This document shows positions 29,009 through 38,230 of a stretch of DNA of 52,024 nt, in pieces. Source of the stretch: Candidatus Schekmanbacteria bacterium. Lineage in GTDB: Bacteria > SZUA-182. Within the stretch, counting starts at the first letter, position 1, and each line of letters starts with the position of its first letter. Position numbers and translations under genes: made by a program. The stretch lies in contig JACRJN010000144.1 of NCBI GenBank assembly GCA_016235675.1, positions 1-52,024 of the forward strand, in the 5' to 3' direction. The notes beneath the pieces were generated by a model. It was not told the DNA's origin. It ran no database searches and was given only the letters and a program-made list of their open reading frames with translations.

Positions 29009-32000
29009 TTACATTTTGATTAAAAACGGCACCGCCTCCACCTGCTTGGGATTAACCTCCACCTCCCCATCCTCATTTAACGTCACCAGCGGTACATAAT
29101 TACTCAGCGTTCCCCAGACATCCACCCAGCGCTCATCATTGATCAGCATCGGGGGATAACCGGCATAGCAGACATTAAAACCAGCTTGCAACAGCGTTTG
29201 CACCAATTGAATAATCTCATCAGCCGCCGGTGGATTCTCCTTGGGGAAAAGCCCCACCGTTACCAGCATTCGTTCCTTATACTGGGAAAAGCGCTCGATA
29301 AAATCATAGGCCGCCTTTATGCCGAAGCTGGAATAGCGGTAGTAAAGCCAGACAAACAACAAGTCACAAATATTCGCTTGCAATAAATCGGCATAGGGAG
29401 TGCCGTAGCGGTCGCAGGAAAAATTCAAAGTATCCACACAAACCCCATATGTGCCGGATTTCTTGGTATACGGCTCCCAGACCGGGGCGTCAGGCTGCTT
29501 GACCGGCAGGCAGTTTTGCACCTGGACATTGCAGCCGAAAAGCTTGTTGTGGCCGTGAGCGATGGCCGCTAAATTGGTCAGCATCTCTTTGATATAGTAG
29601 CTCTTAAACTCCCAAATCAGCGGGTCGTCAACCATGACGTAACCGGTAGCGACATCACGCGGCCAATCGGAGGCGGACGCTAACCCCTTGATATTCTGCC
29701 GCCACCAGTTATAAAGGGCAAAATCTTTGGTATCGAAGCTGTAGCCGTAGTATAGAAGTTCGGAAAGCAATATCCCCTCGCTATCATAGGTGCGGCAGAG
29801 ATAATCAATCCGGCGGCAGAGTAAGTCGTAGATGGTCGGATTTGCCAGGCCCCAATAAGCGGACGGTTTGACTACGCTCCAAAAAGCGGGGATGGTTTCG
29901 GTATAGTTGTAGCGGTAAATATAGCTTTTTCCATTTAATACAATTGGTTGATAATAAGCGGCCTGAAAATCGTTCCAGGGATGAGTGACTGCCGTATAAG
30001 CCCCATTCGCTTCCTGATAATACCAGGTGCGTTTGTATGCAAGATTACCTTTGTAATCCAAAGCCGCCTGCTCCTTGTGCCGCTTGATGTGGCTGTCGGC
30101 AAAGACCGATACTTCAAAGAAATAGCGGTGCCGGTTCAGATTTTGCCCTACTATGGATTCAGGATAGCCGCGGCGCAGAATCTGGCGGGAGGCGGAAAGA
30201 TAATTCACCCCGCTGTCACGCAATGCCCCGCTCCAGTTCCACCAGGCTTGCATATCCCGGTCATAGAGATGGTTCAGGCTTCCGGTAGCCATGATGGCAT
30301 TGGTAGCGTTGGCGCTGAAAAATAAGCGGCTGACCTGCTGCAAGTAATCAATGGGATTAGCGGCGACAGCTTCACCCCCGAAAGCCAGCATGGGGATGAG
30401 GTTATAATTCTTGGGCATCGGGGAAAGCGCCTCCTGGCGTGTATTCAGATACAATAAATCCGCCAAATCCAGCAGGTTTTGCGCTTCAGTATAAAGGGCG
30501 TCACCGCTTTTATTCAACCGCGGCTGATAAATAAACAGCCCCTCGGCCTGTTCATTGGAAGGATCGGAGAAAACATAAGTCGCATAAGCGGCCAATTGCG
30601 GGGAATCGTTGCTTATATCGGGATAATCCTGCACAATACTATGTACATCATGATTACTGGCGGACAAAAGCCAGGCGGGGCTATCGTCGGAACGTCCGGC
30701 AACGCTATAATCCACATAAACCTTTTGCCGGTCGTTTTCCAGCGTCCAGCTATCATAAGCCCACTTGATACACCACTGCCCGCGGGCGTTTTGCGCTAAA
30801 TCCCAATGGGCGGGATCGACGGTCTGTTTCCGGGCATAAGTGATGCGCAGCGTATCGGATAGCGCGTAGTTTTTGTTGCCGATGTCCACCGTGATTAAGT
30901 TGGCGGCGGATGAGATTATCGGATATTCCTCGTTTTGAGTGACGTTGCGTACCGCTACGGGATAGAGATAATTATTAATACCGGAAGCATTATATACTAG
31001 CTGGAAACAATTGTCATTCCATTGATTCCATATACTATCAATATATTGATTGCTGATTTGATAAACCTCATTTACGGTCTGTATATTCTGAAAGGTCAGC
31101 GGGACATATTCCCCATAGCCTTGCAGCCCGCCCACTATTACTACTGAAATCCGCTCGCCGGGGATGCGGTTTTGTACCGGATGATAAGCCCCTTGTACGC
31201 CGCGCAGGGTAAAAGTCCGGTTTAAACGCAGCCCTTGAGCCGGTAATCCCATTTTTAATTTTTCTTGTGTGCCGCTGCCTAAATCCTTATCCTGCCAGGC
31301 GACAATCCCAAAGCCGTCCAGCAGCCAGTCTATGGCCTGATTAGTCGTCCACTTGATGCCAATGGCCTTGATTTCATTAACGTTGGCGGGAATTTCCACC
31401 CCAAAGAAGGAATCATCCCATTGATTGAAACGTCCCCATGCTCCCAATGGATATTGATCATTGAAATCTACCAACATATTGATTTTACCAGTTTCCACCC
31501 AAGTATCATCAGGTTTTTGAAAGATCAGGCAGAATGCGCCATCTTCAATGGAATTATTATCCAGGGAAAGCGCCAGCATCTTCACCCCACCACCTGCGGC
31601 AATCTTAATATTTTGCGGGAAATTATAAATCAGCCGCAAACCGTTGGGATTGACGCTTTGCACACGGGCGCAGTTATGCAGGGAGGTATGCGCCAGATAG
31701 GAATGGTCGTAATCGGAATAGCTCACGCCGTCTTTCAAATATTTGACCGCCAGATCATGAACTTCGCCAGAGCCGGATAATTGTTCCAGCCGGATATACA
31801 GGTAATTATCGCCATAACCGCTGTTATCTTGCAGCGAATATGAGCCGTTGCTTGTAATATCCAGGCTTTGCGCTTCCTCATCGCAACTTATTGCATTACG
31901 AGATAAACCGTATTTAATCCGCAAACTGCCGGACAGATTTTGTACCGATAAATTCAGGGTGTGTATCCGGTCGGCGGGATAGGCGTTGTGACGGCACAGA

Positions 32001-32719
32001 TAGATATTGTCGCCGCCGCTTAAATTTAGCTGACGGTTGGAGCTGATCACAGGCTGACCGGCGTCAATCTGCCACTGTGCCTCGCTGAATCCGGGAGCAA
32101 GATTAGGATACAGACTGTTGCGGGCTAAGGATATGCCCAAACCGCTATCGGCACTCCAATTATCCAAGCTATTGAAACCTAATATATATTCATGAAAAGC
32201 AATATATTGTATTTCTGAATTATAAGCCACCGGAGCAAATCCCACATAGTTCATAAACACCACCGATTGCAGATTTTCCGCATTAGCGCCCTGCTTGCGG
32301 ATATTCAGCCGTACCCGTTTGATTAAAGATTGCCCGTCCGGGCTAAAATAATAGAGCAACTCCTGACTGTTAATCGCCCGGTCGCTGTTAATCTCCACCA
32401 CATCGCCGGACACCACCTTCACCACTTCCCGCGGACTATTGCCGAAAATATCCGCCTTGCCGAACAAATCTGTGCTTCCCATAGTAGTCTTGTAAGCGAT
32501 CCCATTGACATCCCCGCTCCAATACTCTTGTTCCTCAGCATAAACCCCGTGATAATCCCCGCCAAATGCTTTGTAGTAAAGATTCTCATCCAGCCGGTTA
32601 TACTCGGTCTTTATCGCGCTGCCGGATTGGTAATTCTTCAGCCAAATCCCGGAGAACCCGGCCTTGTTGCCGGGGAAGGTTACTTTGAGGTATTCGTTTT
32701 CTAAGATTAGTTCGGACAT
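29009..32719 (-). CDS. Very large tail-associated protein of unknown family; C-terminus suggestive of a glycoside-hydrolase-like fold (ORF extends to 32794)
   Basis: Intact ORF in tail module between gpJ-like and gpL-like genes; start MSELILENEYLKVTFPG. Confidence 0.6.
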   Translation of the reverse strand: MSELILENEYLKVTFPGNKAGFSGIWLKNYQSGSAIKTEYNRLDENLYYKAFGGDYHGVYAEEQEYWSGDVNGIAYKTTMGSTDLFGKADIFGNSPREVVKVVSGDVVEINSDRAINSQELLYYFSPDGQSLIKRVRLNIRKQGANAENLQSVVFMNYVGFAPVAYNSEIQYIAFHEYILGFNSLDNWSADSGLGISLARNSLYPNLAPGFSEAQWQIDAGQPVISSNRQLNLSGGDNIYLCRHNAYPADRIHTLNLSVQNLSGSLRIKYGLSRNAISCDEEAQSLDITSNGSYSLQDNSGYGDNYLYIRLEQLSGSGEVHDLAVKYLKDGVSYSDYDHSYLAHTSLHNCARVQSVNPNGLRLIYNFPQNIKIAAGGGVKMLALSLDNNSIEDGAFCLIFQKPDDTWVETGKINMLVDFNDQYPLGAWGRFNQWDDSFFGVEIPANVNEIKAIGIKWTTNQAIDWLLDGFGIVAWQDKDLGSGTQEKLKMGLPAQGLRLNRTFTLRGVQGAYHPVQNRIPGERISVVIVGGLQGYGEYVPLTFQNIQTVNEVYQISNQYIDSIWNQWNDNCFQLVYNASGINNYLYPVAVRNVTQNEEYPIISSAANLITVDIGNKNYALSDTLRITYARKQTVDPAHWDLAQNARGQWCIKWAYDSWTLENDRQKVYVDYSVAGRSDDSPAWLLSASNHDVHSIVQDYPDISNDSPQLAAYATYVFSDPSNEQAEGLFIYQPRLNKSGDALYTEAQNLLDLADLLYLNTRQEALSPMPKNYNLIPMLAFGGEAVAANPIDYLQQVSRLFFSANATNAIMATGSLNHLYDRDMQAWWNWSGALRDSGVNYLSASRQILRRGYPESIVGQNLNRHRYFFEVSVFADSHIKRHKEQAALDYKGNLAYKRTWYYQEANGAYTAVTHPWNDFQAAYYQPIVLNGKSYIYRYNYTETIPAFWSVVKPSAYWGLANPTIYDLLCRRIDYLCRTYDSEGILLSELLYYGYSFDTKDFALYNWWRQNIKGLASASDWPRDVATGYVMVDDPLIWEFKSYYIKEMLTNLAAIAHGHNKLFGCNVQVQNCLPVKQPDAPVWEPYTKKSGTYGVCVDTLNFSCDRYGTPYADLLQANICDLLFVWLYYRYSSFGIKAAYDFIERFSQYKERMLVTVGLFPKENPPAADEIIQLVQTLLQAGFNVCYAGYPPMLINDERWVDVWGTLSNYVPLVTLNEDGEVEVNPKQVEAVPFLIKM

Positions 32720-32767
32720 TGGTTTTCTCTTGGTGGCACAGGCTTCCAGCCTGTGATTCAAATAAAA

Positions 32768-32813
32768 AAGCCCTGTTGGATATTGAATCTCCATTCAATA
32801 TCCAACAGGGCTT
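32768..32813 (-). terminator. Perfect intrinsic terminator after the HEPN cassette
   Basis: Minus strand AAGCCCTGTTGGATATTGAATGGAGATTCAATATCCAACAGGGCTTTTTTATTT. Confidence 0.92.
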
Positions 32814-32847
32814 GATGTTCTCAATACCCAAAATAAATAAGTATTAT

Positions 32848-33273
32848 CTAATTTGATGTTTTTAATTCTATATGTTGTTTAACATTGGATAGAATTATTT
32901 TTTGCTCATCCTTATTTATTTTATTAAAATTATCTATTGCATTTTTTGCTTTTACAACAAGTAACTGGGTTTTATTTTTATCAAAACTTTGTATGCTCAT
33001 ATTATAGTCCGCACTATTTCTTTCTTTTCTCAGATTTTTTATTTGCTCACCTATAATTTGAGTTTTAGTCACATTAGAATGACTAAGATAATCAACTAGT
33101 TGTTTATGACCATCGGCACTTTCAGAAATATCAATTCCAGATTCAACAAAAAACTGCTTCAAATAATTATATGCCCCATAATAACACCTACTGATAGCAG
33201 TTCTCCTTTTGGCTTCCTTCTCAGAGGTTTTTAATTCATCCGCTAACTCTATAAAATCAATAGGGTTCATCAT
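32848..33273 (-). CDS. HEPN-domain protein (UPF0332-like)
   Basis: AISRCYYGAYNYLKQFF and LRKERNSADYNM. Confidence 0.7.
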   Translation of the reverse strand: MMNPIDFIELADELKTSEKEAKRRTAISRCYYGAYNYLKQFFVESGIDISESADGHKQLVDYLSHSNVTKTQIIGEQIKNLRKERNSADYNMSIQSFDKNKTQLLVVKAKNAIDNFNKINKDEQKIILSNVKQHIELKTSN

Positions 33274-33800
33274 AATAAAACATAATCTAATACAAAAAAA
33301 CAACGGTTTTCAGGAGAAACTAATTTAATAAGCTTTTTATAATAAAATTCTTCCGTTATCAAAATGTTTTCCAAAGTATCTTGCAATGTCAATGTAAAGC
33401 ATATTTGGGAATAATTAGAAATTTCCGGATCTTGTATGTAATTTACAGCAATACTTTTTTCTTGTTTAAAACATTCTTTTATTAATAAAAAAATAGTGCT
33501 TAAATCTTTAACTAATTTTTTTCCCAGGCAAAACCTAACCAATTGCCCTAACGCTTCTGAATAACTTGGCAAATGGGGCGCAAGATAATCAGGGAACTCA
33601 TTACCACGTGCTTTTGCTAATTCACCAATAGAATTTGCTAATTTCCTTACTTGCTGTACATTAATCTTTTGGAAATTAGTATTTAAGGTAATTTCTCTAA
33701 AAGAGGTTTCGGTATCAATAGCTTTATCTATTAAATATGGTATTTGTTGAGTTAAAGCAAAATACTTGCTGCTTTCAGTATTTGTTGAACTGGTATACAT
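33270..33800 (-). CDS. Unknown protein of the AT-rich cassette, overlaps HEPN gene
   Basis: Intact ORF, overlapping stop/start with downstream gene. Confidence 0.7.
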   Translation of the reverse strand: MYTSSTNTESSKYFALTQQIPYLIDKAIDTETSFREITLNTNFQKINVQQVRKLANSIGELAKARGNEFPDYLAPHLPSYSEALGQLVRFCLGKKLVKDLSTIFLLIKECFKQEKSIAVNYIQDPEISNYSQICFTLTLQDTLENILITEEFYYKKLIKLVSPENRCFFVLDYVLL

Positions 33801-33802
33801 CT

Positions 33803-34465
33803 CTATCCCTCTAAATTTGTTATAATGTTAATAATTTCTTGTGCTTGATTATACTTAATTGATATAGAATCTAAGTTTTCTAAAAAAGAAGATACATTAT
33901 TATTTTCATAATTAATATTTAATATTTTTTTAAACGGGTTTTCTTTTATGGCATTAATTCTAAGTTCGCCAAAAGTTTCTTCTGAAACAAATTTTATTGC
34001 ATAATCTCCCATCATGATATTTTTTAATTCTAACTTACTTTGAATAATGTTTTTATTTACAAATTGATTTTCAAAAATATCTATACTTTCATTACTATCA
34101 AAAGTAAGAAGATAATTAAAATTTATTCCTCCCATTGCTAACGGAGTATGTGGCAGAACCTCAAAATATTTTTTGGCAATATTAGCAATCACGCTTTCAT
34201 GCGGTAAAATCTTAGAAATATCTAAAATCTGAAACCTATGTTGTTCAACAGTTATATGGATATAATCATATTTTATCGTTGACAATAGAGGTGTTGCTAC
34301 AAATTCTGTAAATTGTTTACCTCCTTCATTTTTAATAAAGCGTTTAAAAGGGTCTTTTTCTATCGGTAAAATATTGTTATCTATTAAAAAATTGTGATTT
34401 AATATTAATGGGTTTAAATACCCTATAAATACAATACTAAAAAAATTCTGGTTAATTTCGATCAT
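33803..34465 (-). CDS. Unknown protein of the AT-rich cassette
   Basis: Intact ORF 2 bp from the next gene. Confidence 0.7.
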   Translation of the reverse strand: MIEINQNFFSIVFIGYLNPLILNHNFLIDNNILPIEKDPFKRFIKNEGGKQFTEFVATPLLSTIKYDYIHITVEQHRFQILDISKILPHESVIANIAKKYFEVLPHTPLAMGGINFNYLLTFDSNESIDIFENQFVNKNIIQSKLELKNIMMGDYAIKFVSEETFGELRINAIKENPFKKILNINYENNNVSSFLENLDSISIKYNQAQEIINIITNLEG

Positions 34466-34481
34466 CTAAATTAATCTCCGG

Positions 34482-34628
34482 TTAAATCATCTCTTTCAAT
34501 TTAAGATTCTCTTCCTGCTTAATATTTACAATTCTACCATTTTCAAAGCTGATAAGCAATTTACCATAAAAGTTATTTTCTGTCAATTTGCGGATGAATT
34601 TAAAAAATGCTTCCATTTCCTTAACCAT
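34482..34628 (-). CDS. 48-aa DUF2292/YezD-like small protein (absent from the ORF track)
   Basis: Translated by hand: MVKEMEAFFKFIRKLTENNFYGKLLISFENGRIVNIKQEENLKLKEMI. Confidence 0.65.
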   Translation of the reverse strand: MVKEMEAFFKFIRKLTENNFYGKLLISFENGRIVNIKQEENLKLKEMI

Positions 34629-34633
34629 CTTAA

Positions 34634-34783
34634 TTACTCCTCAAAATCCACCAGTTCCAAATCCAGGCTTGCGGAGTTGAAACGCAGGTGGGTACCGTCG
34701 GTAAGATACAGGTCGTAGACCTCGATTACTTCCGGTTGAGTTGATTTTTGTTCTGTTTGATAATCCTGGCTTAAGTTTTCCAT
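34634..34783 (-). CDS. Small acidic protein, start MENLSQ
   Basis: MENLSQDYQTEQKSTQPEVIEVYDLYLTDGTHLRFNSASLDLELVDFEE. Confidence 0.45.
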   Translation of the reverse strand: MENLSQDYQTEQKSTQPEVIEVYDLYLTDGTHLRFNSASLDLELVDFEE

Positions 34784-34997
34784 GTTTACCTCAGTTCCTG
34801 TAGGGTGGGTTGTGCCCACCAATTGGTGTTTCGGCGTGGGGACACACCGAAACATTGACTGGAGTAGAGGCTTTAGCCTCATTTGATGAGGTACGGCTGA
34901 ACGTGCGTCGGGACGGGACTAAAGTCCCTACTCCAACAAAAAGTTTAATCCTTACGGATTAATCACAGGCGGGACGCCTGTGCTACCAAACTGCGGA

Positions 34998-35636
34998 CTA
35001 AAACCTGGCGAACTGCAATCCCGGCAAATCGGGGAAACCGCCGAAGTGTTCCTGGTTGTTCAACTGACTACAGCGGGTTAGGGTTTTGTCGCACCAGGTT
35101 TCTGTTCCGTTATAGCCGCATTGAACGCTTTTAAAGACGAAGTTGCAGACTTTGGAGAACATGCGCTTGTTTAGCGGCCTTGACCAGTCGTAATAACGCT
35201 CGGCCACTTCAATTTGAATGTTGCCCTCATTAGCCGAAACCGCGCTAACATAACCGCGGAAAATCAGGCGATAGGATGACGCCAGCTCCAAATCCAAATC
35301 GGTCATAGTGCGCCGGACGATCAACTTAGCCCCTTTGATCAGCGCCGGATTGCCTAAAAATAACTGGCTGTTTTTAAACTGAATATCCCCCAGCGTTATT
35401 TGCAGCTTGTTAATCCTGTTCCCCTCGCCTTGAGACATCCGCCCGCGCTGAATCGGCAACGAATAATAAGTTTTTATTCCCATAGGTTCAATCCCCAAAA
35501 CCAGGCCGCCATTGCTTTCGTTCCAGGCAAAAACTTTAGCGGCGATTATTCCGTTTCCGGTTTGGTTACAGTCCAGATCACGCTGGACGTAATCGCTAAA
35601 CTGTAACATGCCTTGTTTGATGATGAAGGTGTACAC
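34998..35636 (-). CDS. gpL/DUF2163 (BR0599)-like tail hub protein
   Basis: RMFSKVCNFVFKSVQCGYNG...CDKTLTRCSQLNNQEHFGGFPDLPG Cys-rich C-terminus. Confidence 0.8.
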   Translation of the reverse strand: MYTFIIKQGMLQFSDYVQRDLDCNQTGNGIIAAKVFAWNESNGGLVLGIEPMGIKTYYSLPIQRGRMSQGEGNRINKLQITLGDIQFKNSQLFLGNPALIKGAKLIVRRTMTDLDLELASSYRLIFRGYVSAVSANEGNIQIEVAERYYDWSRPLNKRMFSKVCNFVFKSVQCGYNGTETWCDKTLTRCSQLNNQEHFGGFPDLPGLQFARF

Positions 35637-35652
35637 GTAAATTCCTTAAAGA

Positions 35653-35828
35653 GGCTTCAGGCTCCAGGCTTCGGGCTTCAGGCTAAAAATCGTCATTGCG
35701 AGGCAGCCTTATCGCCGAAGCAATCTCAGACGCACGATCTTTAGATTGCTTCGCTCCGCTCGCAATGCTTTCGGCCTGGGAACAGGCCGAAAGAAATCAA
35801 TTTGCCTGAAGCCCGTAGCCTAAAGCCT
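35653..35828. repeat. Nested repeat: GGCTTCAGGCT arms around a GTCATTGCGAG-family core
   Basis: ggcttcaggctccaggcttcgggcttcaggct ... gcctgaagcccgtagcctaaagcct; core from 35692. Confidence 0.8.
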
Positions 35829-36612
35829 AATTTATCACTTCAATCAAACTCACCCCGGTCGATTCCAGCAAATAAGCAAACAGCGTCCGGCTCATAATTT
35901 TATTGACGAAGCGGGCGATAAATTGCTGCCCGTTTCTGGGTGAAGTAAAGATAAAGGGTTTGAGTTGCCCCGCCTGCTGCAAATAAAAATTCCAAAGTAA
36001 ATCCATGTCGGAGGATGACAACACCCCAAATTTTAAATTGAACTGCCGCCGCGGGCTGGTCACCGTTGATATCCGCTGCTCCCGGCCATTGGGATATTGG
36101 GTGATTTTGACCCCCTCGTAGGTAATACTTTCTTCATAATCATAATCCGGGAGGATACCGGGAAATTCCGCCATTAAATCGTAGGCGATTTCATTTGAAT
36201 CAAGCTCCACCGGCTGCAATCCATCGCTGATAAGAAATGCCCGGAAAGTGATTCGATTCGGATTGACGTCGAAACCTGCGATATGAGCGGCTATCACTGA
36301 GGCTGGATTATGCTGAGTCACCGCCGCCGCCCAAATCGCTCCATCCCAGTAGTACCACTCCAGGCCGCCGTCTTTGCTCAATTGATATTCCACGCTGCCC
36401 TGATTGCCCGCCCCCAATATTTCGCTAAAACCACTCCAATCATCCACCCCGAACGGATTAAGAACCGCAACAGGCTGAATTGCAGGCTGGTCATCGGCAT
36501 AAACCTCGCCGCCCAAGTCTTTAAGCCGGGCGATTCCATTTGCTATCTCTATCTTGCCGGCATCAAAAATGTAATCGCCGGATATATCGTATGGATATTG
36601 TTGATTAGGCAT
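35827..36612 (-). CDS. Distal tail/DUF2460-like protein
   Basis: Position between gpL-like and tape measure; ISTVTSPRRQFNLKFGVLSSSDMDLLWNFYLQQAGQLKPFIFTSPRNGQQFIARF. Confidence 0.65.
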   Translation of the reverse strand: MPNQQYPYDISGDYIFDAGKIEIANGIARLKDLGGEVYADDQPAIQPVAVLNPFGVDDWSGFSEILGAGNQGSVEYQLSKDGGLEWYYWDGAIWAAAVTQHNPASVIAAHIAGFDVNPNRITFRAFLISDGLQPVELDSNEIAYDLMAEFPGILPDYDYEESITYEGVKITQYPNGREQRISTVTSPRRQFNLKFGVLSSSDMDLLWNFYLQQAGQLKPFIFTSPRNGQQFIARFVNKIMSRTLFAYLLESTGVSLIEVIN

Positions 36613-36763
36613 TGATTATTTCTCCGTTAATTACAGGGGCTAGGGGGTTATAAACACTAACTTAAACGTAGCGCAGGGCTTTAGCCCTGCTTTCGGACAC
36701 TCATCAAACCCGGTAGCCGGTAGCAGACCTAAAGGTCTGCGCTACTTCACCCTTCACCCTTTC

Positions 36764-37447
36764 CTATCGCATTCCCTTAATCGACTGATACGTCACCCCG
36801 CCCTGGCGGATGTCGTTGCCGATCATGTTGACGATGACCTGGCTCTTTTTGGCGATAGTATCGCTGACGACCGATTCGATCATCCCCTGATCCAGCACAT
36901 TGACTACGGTAATCGGCGGCTGATTCTGCGTTCCCTGCATTTCAACCGGGATACTGCGGTTATTAGGCAGGGGCACCACCGCCTCGGAATTTTTCCCCTC
37001 AGCCACCAATCCCAAAGTGGGGCGGGAAAAGACGCCGCCTGAAGCCATCGGTACAAATTGCCCCGGCATAATTCCCCCTTGTGCATAGGCGCTGCCGGAG
37101 ATTATGGAACCGATCAAATTCAGCGATCCCTTTGCGGCCTGGAAAGAAGCCGTCTGAGTAGTCATGCGCGACATATCGCGGATAAAATTCCGGGCGAAAT
37201 CACTGAGCGCCTCTTTAGCCGATTTAGCCCCGCGCCCGATGTCGTAAAAGGCATTTCCCAAATCATTGCTTAAAGCCTTTTCCGCCTTTTTGCTTAAACT
37301 GGATAACTCCTTAACAGATTTATCGAAATTAAGCACATTTTCCCAATCCAATTCGGCCAACTGGCGGGTACTTTCCCGACGCATCTGCACCCGTTCCCGC
37401 TCGAAACTCGCAAGTAATCTGCGGGTTTGATTTAAATCACTGCTCAT
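36764..37447 (-). CDS. Short phage tail tape measure protein
   Basis: N-terminal coiled coil; DFARNFIRDMSRMTTQTASFQAAKG; GGIMPGQFVPMASGGVFSRPTLGLVAEGKNSEAVVPLPNNRSIPV. Confidence 0.85.
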   Translation of the reverse strand: MSSDLNQTRRLLASFERERVQMRRESTRQLAELDWENVLNFDKSVKELSSLSKKAEKALSNDLGNAFYDIGRGAKSAKEALSDFARNFIRDMSRMTTQTASFQAAKGSLNLIGSIISGSAYAQGGIMPGQFVPMASGGVFSRPTLGLVAEGKNSEAVVPLPNNRSIPVEMQGTQNQPPITVVNVLDQGMIESVVSDTIAKKSQVIVNMIGNDIRQGGVTYQSIKGMR

Positions 37448-37745
37448 GGTTAACCTCGTTAAATGATCCTTGAATTATTTCCAGTGCCTGTAAAAATAGA
37501 TTACTCTGATCCAGAATCCCGCCGGTAACCGGTAAAAAACCCTGCCGGTAATATTGATAAAGCCTAATAGCCGACCAACTTAACCCGCTTACCAATTTAA
37601 GGGGGCAGCGGCGGTAAGCCTCAGCATCAATAACCCAACGTTCCGGAAGGGGGGAATCTTCCTCGCAACCTTTTTCTACCTTCATCGCCTTGGTACAGCG
37701 GCGGCAATCAAATTCAGCCTGGTTTAGTAAAACCGCGACCCCCAT
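37437..37745 (-). CDS. Small tail-assembly-region protein with CxxC
   Basis: Overlaps tape measure start; FDCRRCTKAMKVEKGC. Confidence 0.6.
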   Translation of the reverse strand: MGVAVLLNQAEFDCRRCTKAMKVEKGCEEDSPLPERWVIDAEAYRRCPLKLVSGLSWSAIRLYQYYRQGFLPVTGGILDQSNLFLQALEIIQGSFNEVNHEQ

Positions 37746-37747
37746 TT

Positions 37748-38104
37748 TTAGTTTTTTATTTCATCCTCGCACACTTCGCTTTCCCCGCGAATAACATACG
37801 CCAATTCCGTCCGATACTTGGCCGGGATGTAATCCAGATTCTGAACGCTAAAAGGGATGGCATTCCCCGCCTGATCCCTAAAATTCTCCCAACTGGTTAA
37901 ACCCATTTCCAAGGTCTGACGTTCCTGAGAGCCGACAAGCCATTTCTCGACGTCACCTTGCTTGGTAAACAGGCTGTTTTTGAGGATTTCCATCTCCCGG
38001 ACGGTCAGATTCCTGATTTTAAAAACCGTCTGCTCGCTGGAAGGCAATTTCCGTTCATCTTCGACGATGTAATCCTTAGGTATATTCGGGTCAAAACCGC
38101 GCAT
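37748..38104 (-). CDS. Tail assembly chaperone-like protein
   Basis: Position between tail tube and tape measure; VFKIRNLTVREMEILKNSL. Confidence 0.6.
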   Translation of the reverse strand: MRGFDPNIPKDYIVEDERKLPSSEQTVFKIRNLTVREMEILKNSLFTKQGDVEKWLVGSQERQTLEMGLTSWENFRDQAGNAIPFSVQNLDYIPAKYRTELAYVIRGESEVCEDEIKN

Positions 38105-38230
38105 AAATTCAATCTCCTTTTTAAAATTTTTTCCACCGCAGAGGCGCAGAGAACACAGAGAAAATGAAGGATGAAAAGTATTTTTTTAATTATTCTCTGC
38201 GCCCTTTGCGTCTCTGCGGTAAAATATTTC

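Noticed and set aside
32848-33273. HEPN/MNT toxin-antitoxin system
   Set aside because: No minimal nucleotidyltransferase (GSxxRG...D) partner is visible in the adjacent genes, so I describe it only as HEPN-containing.
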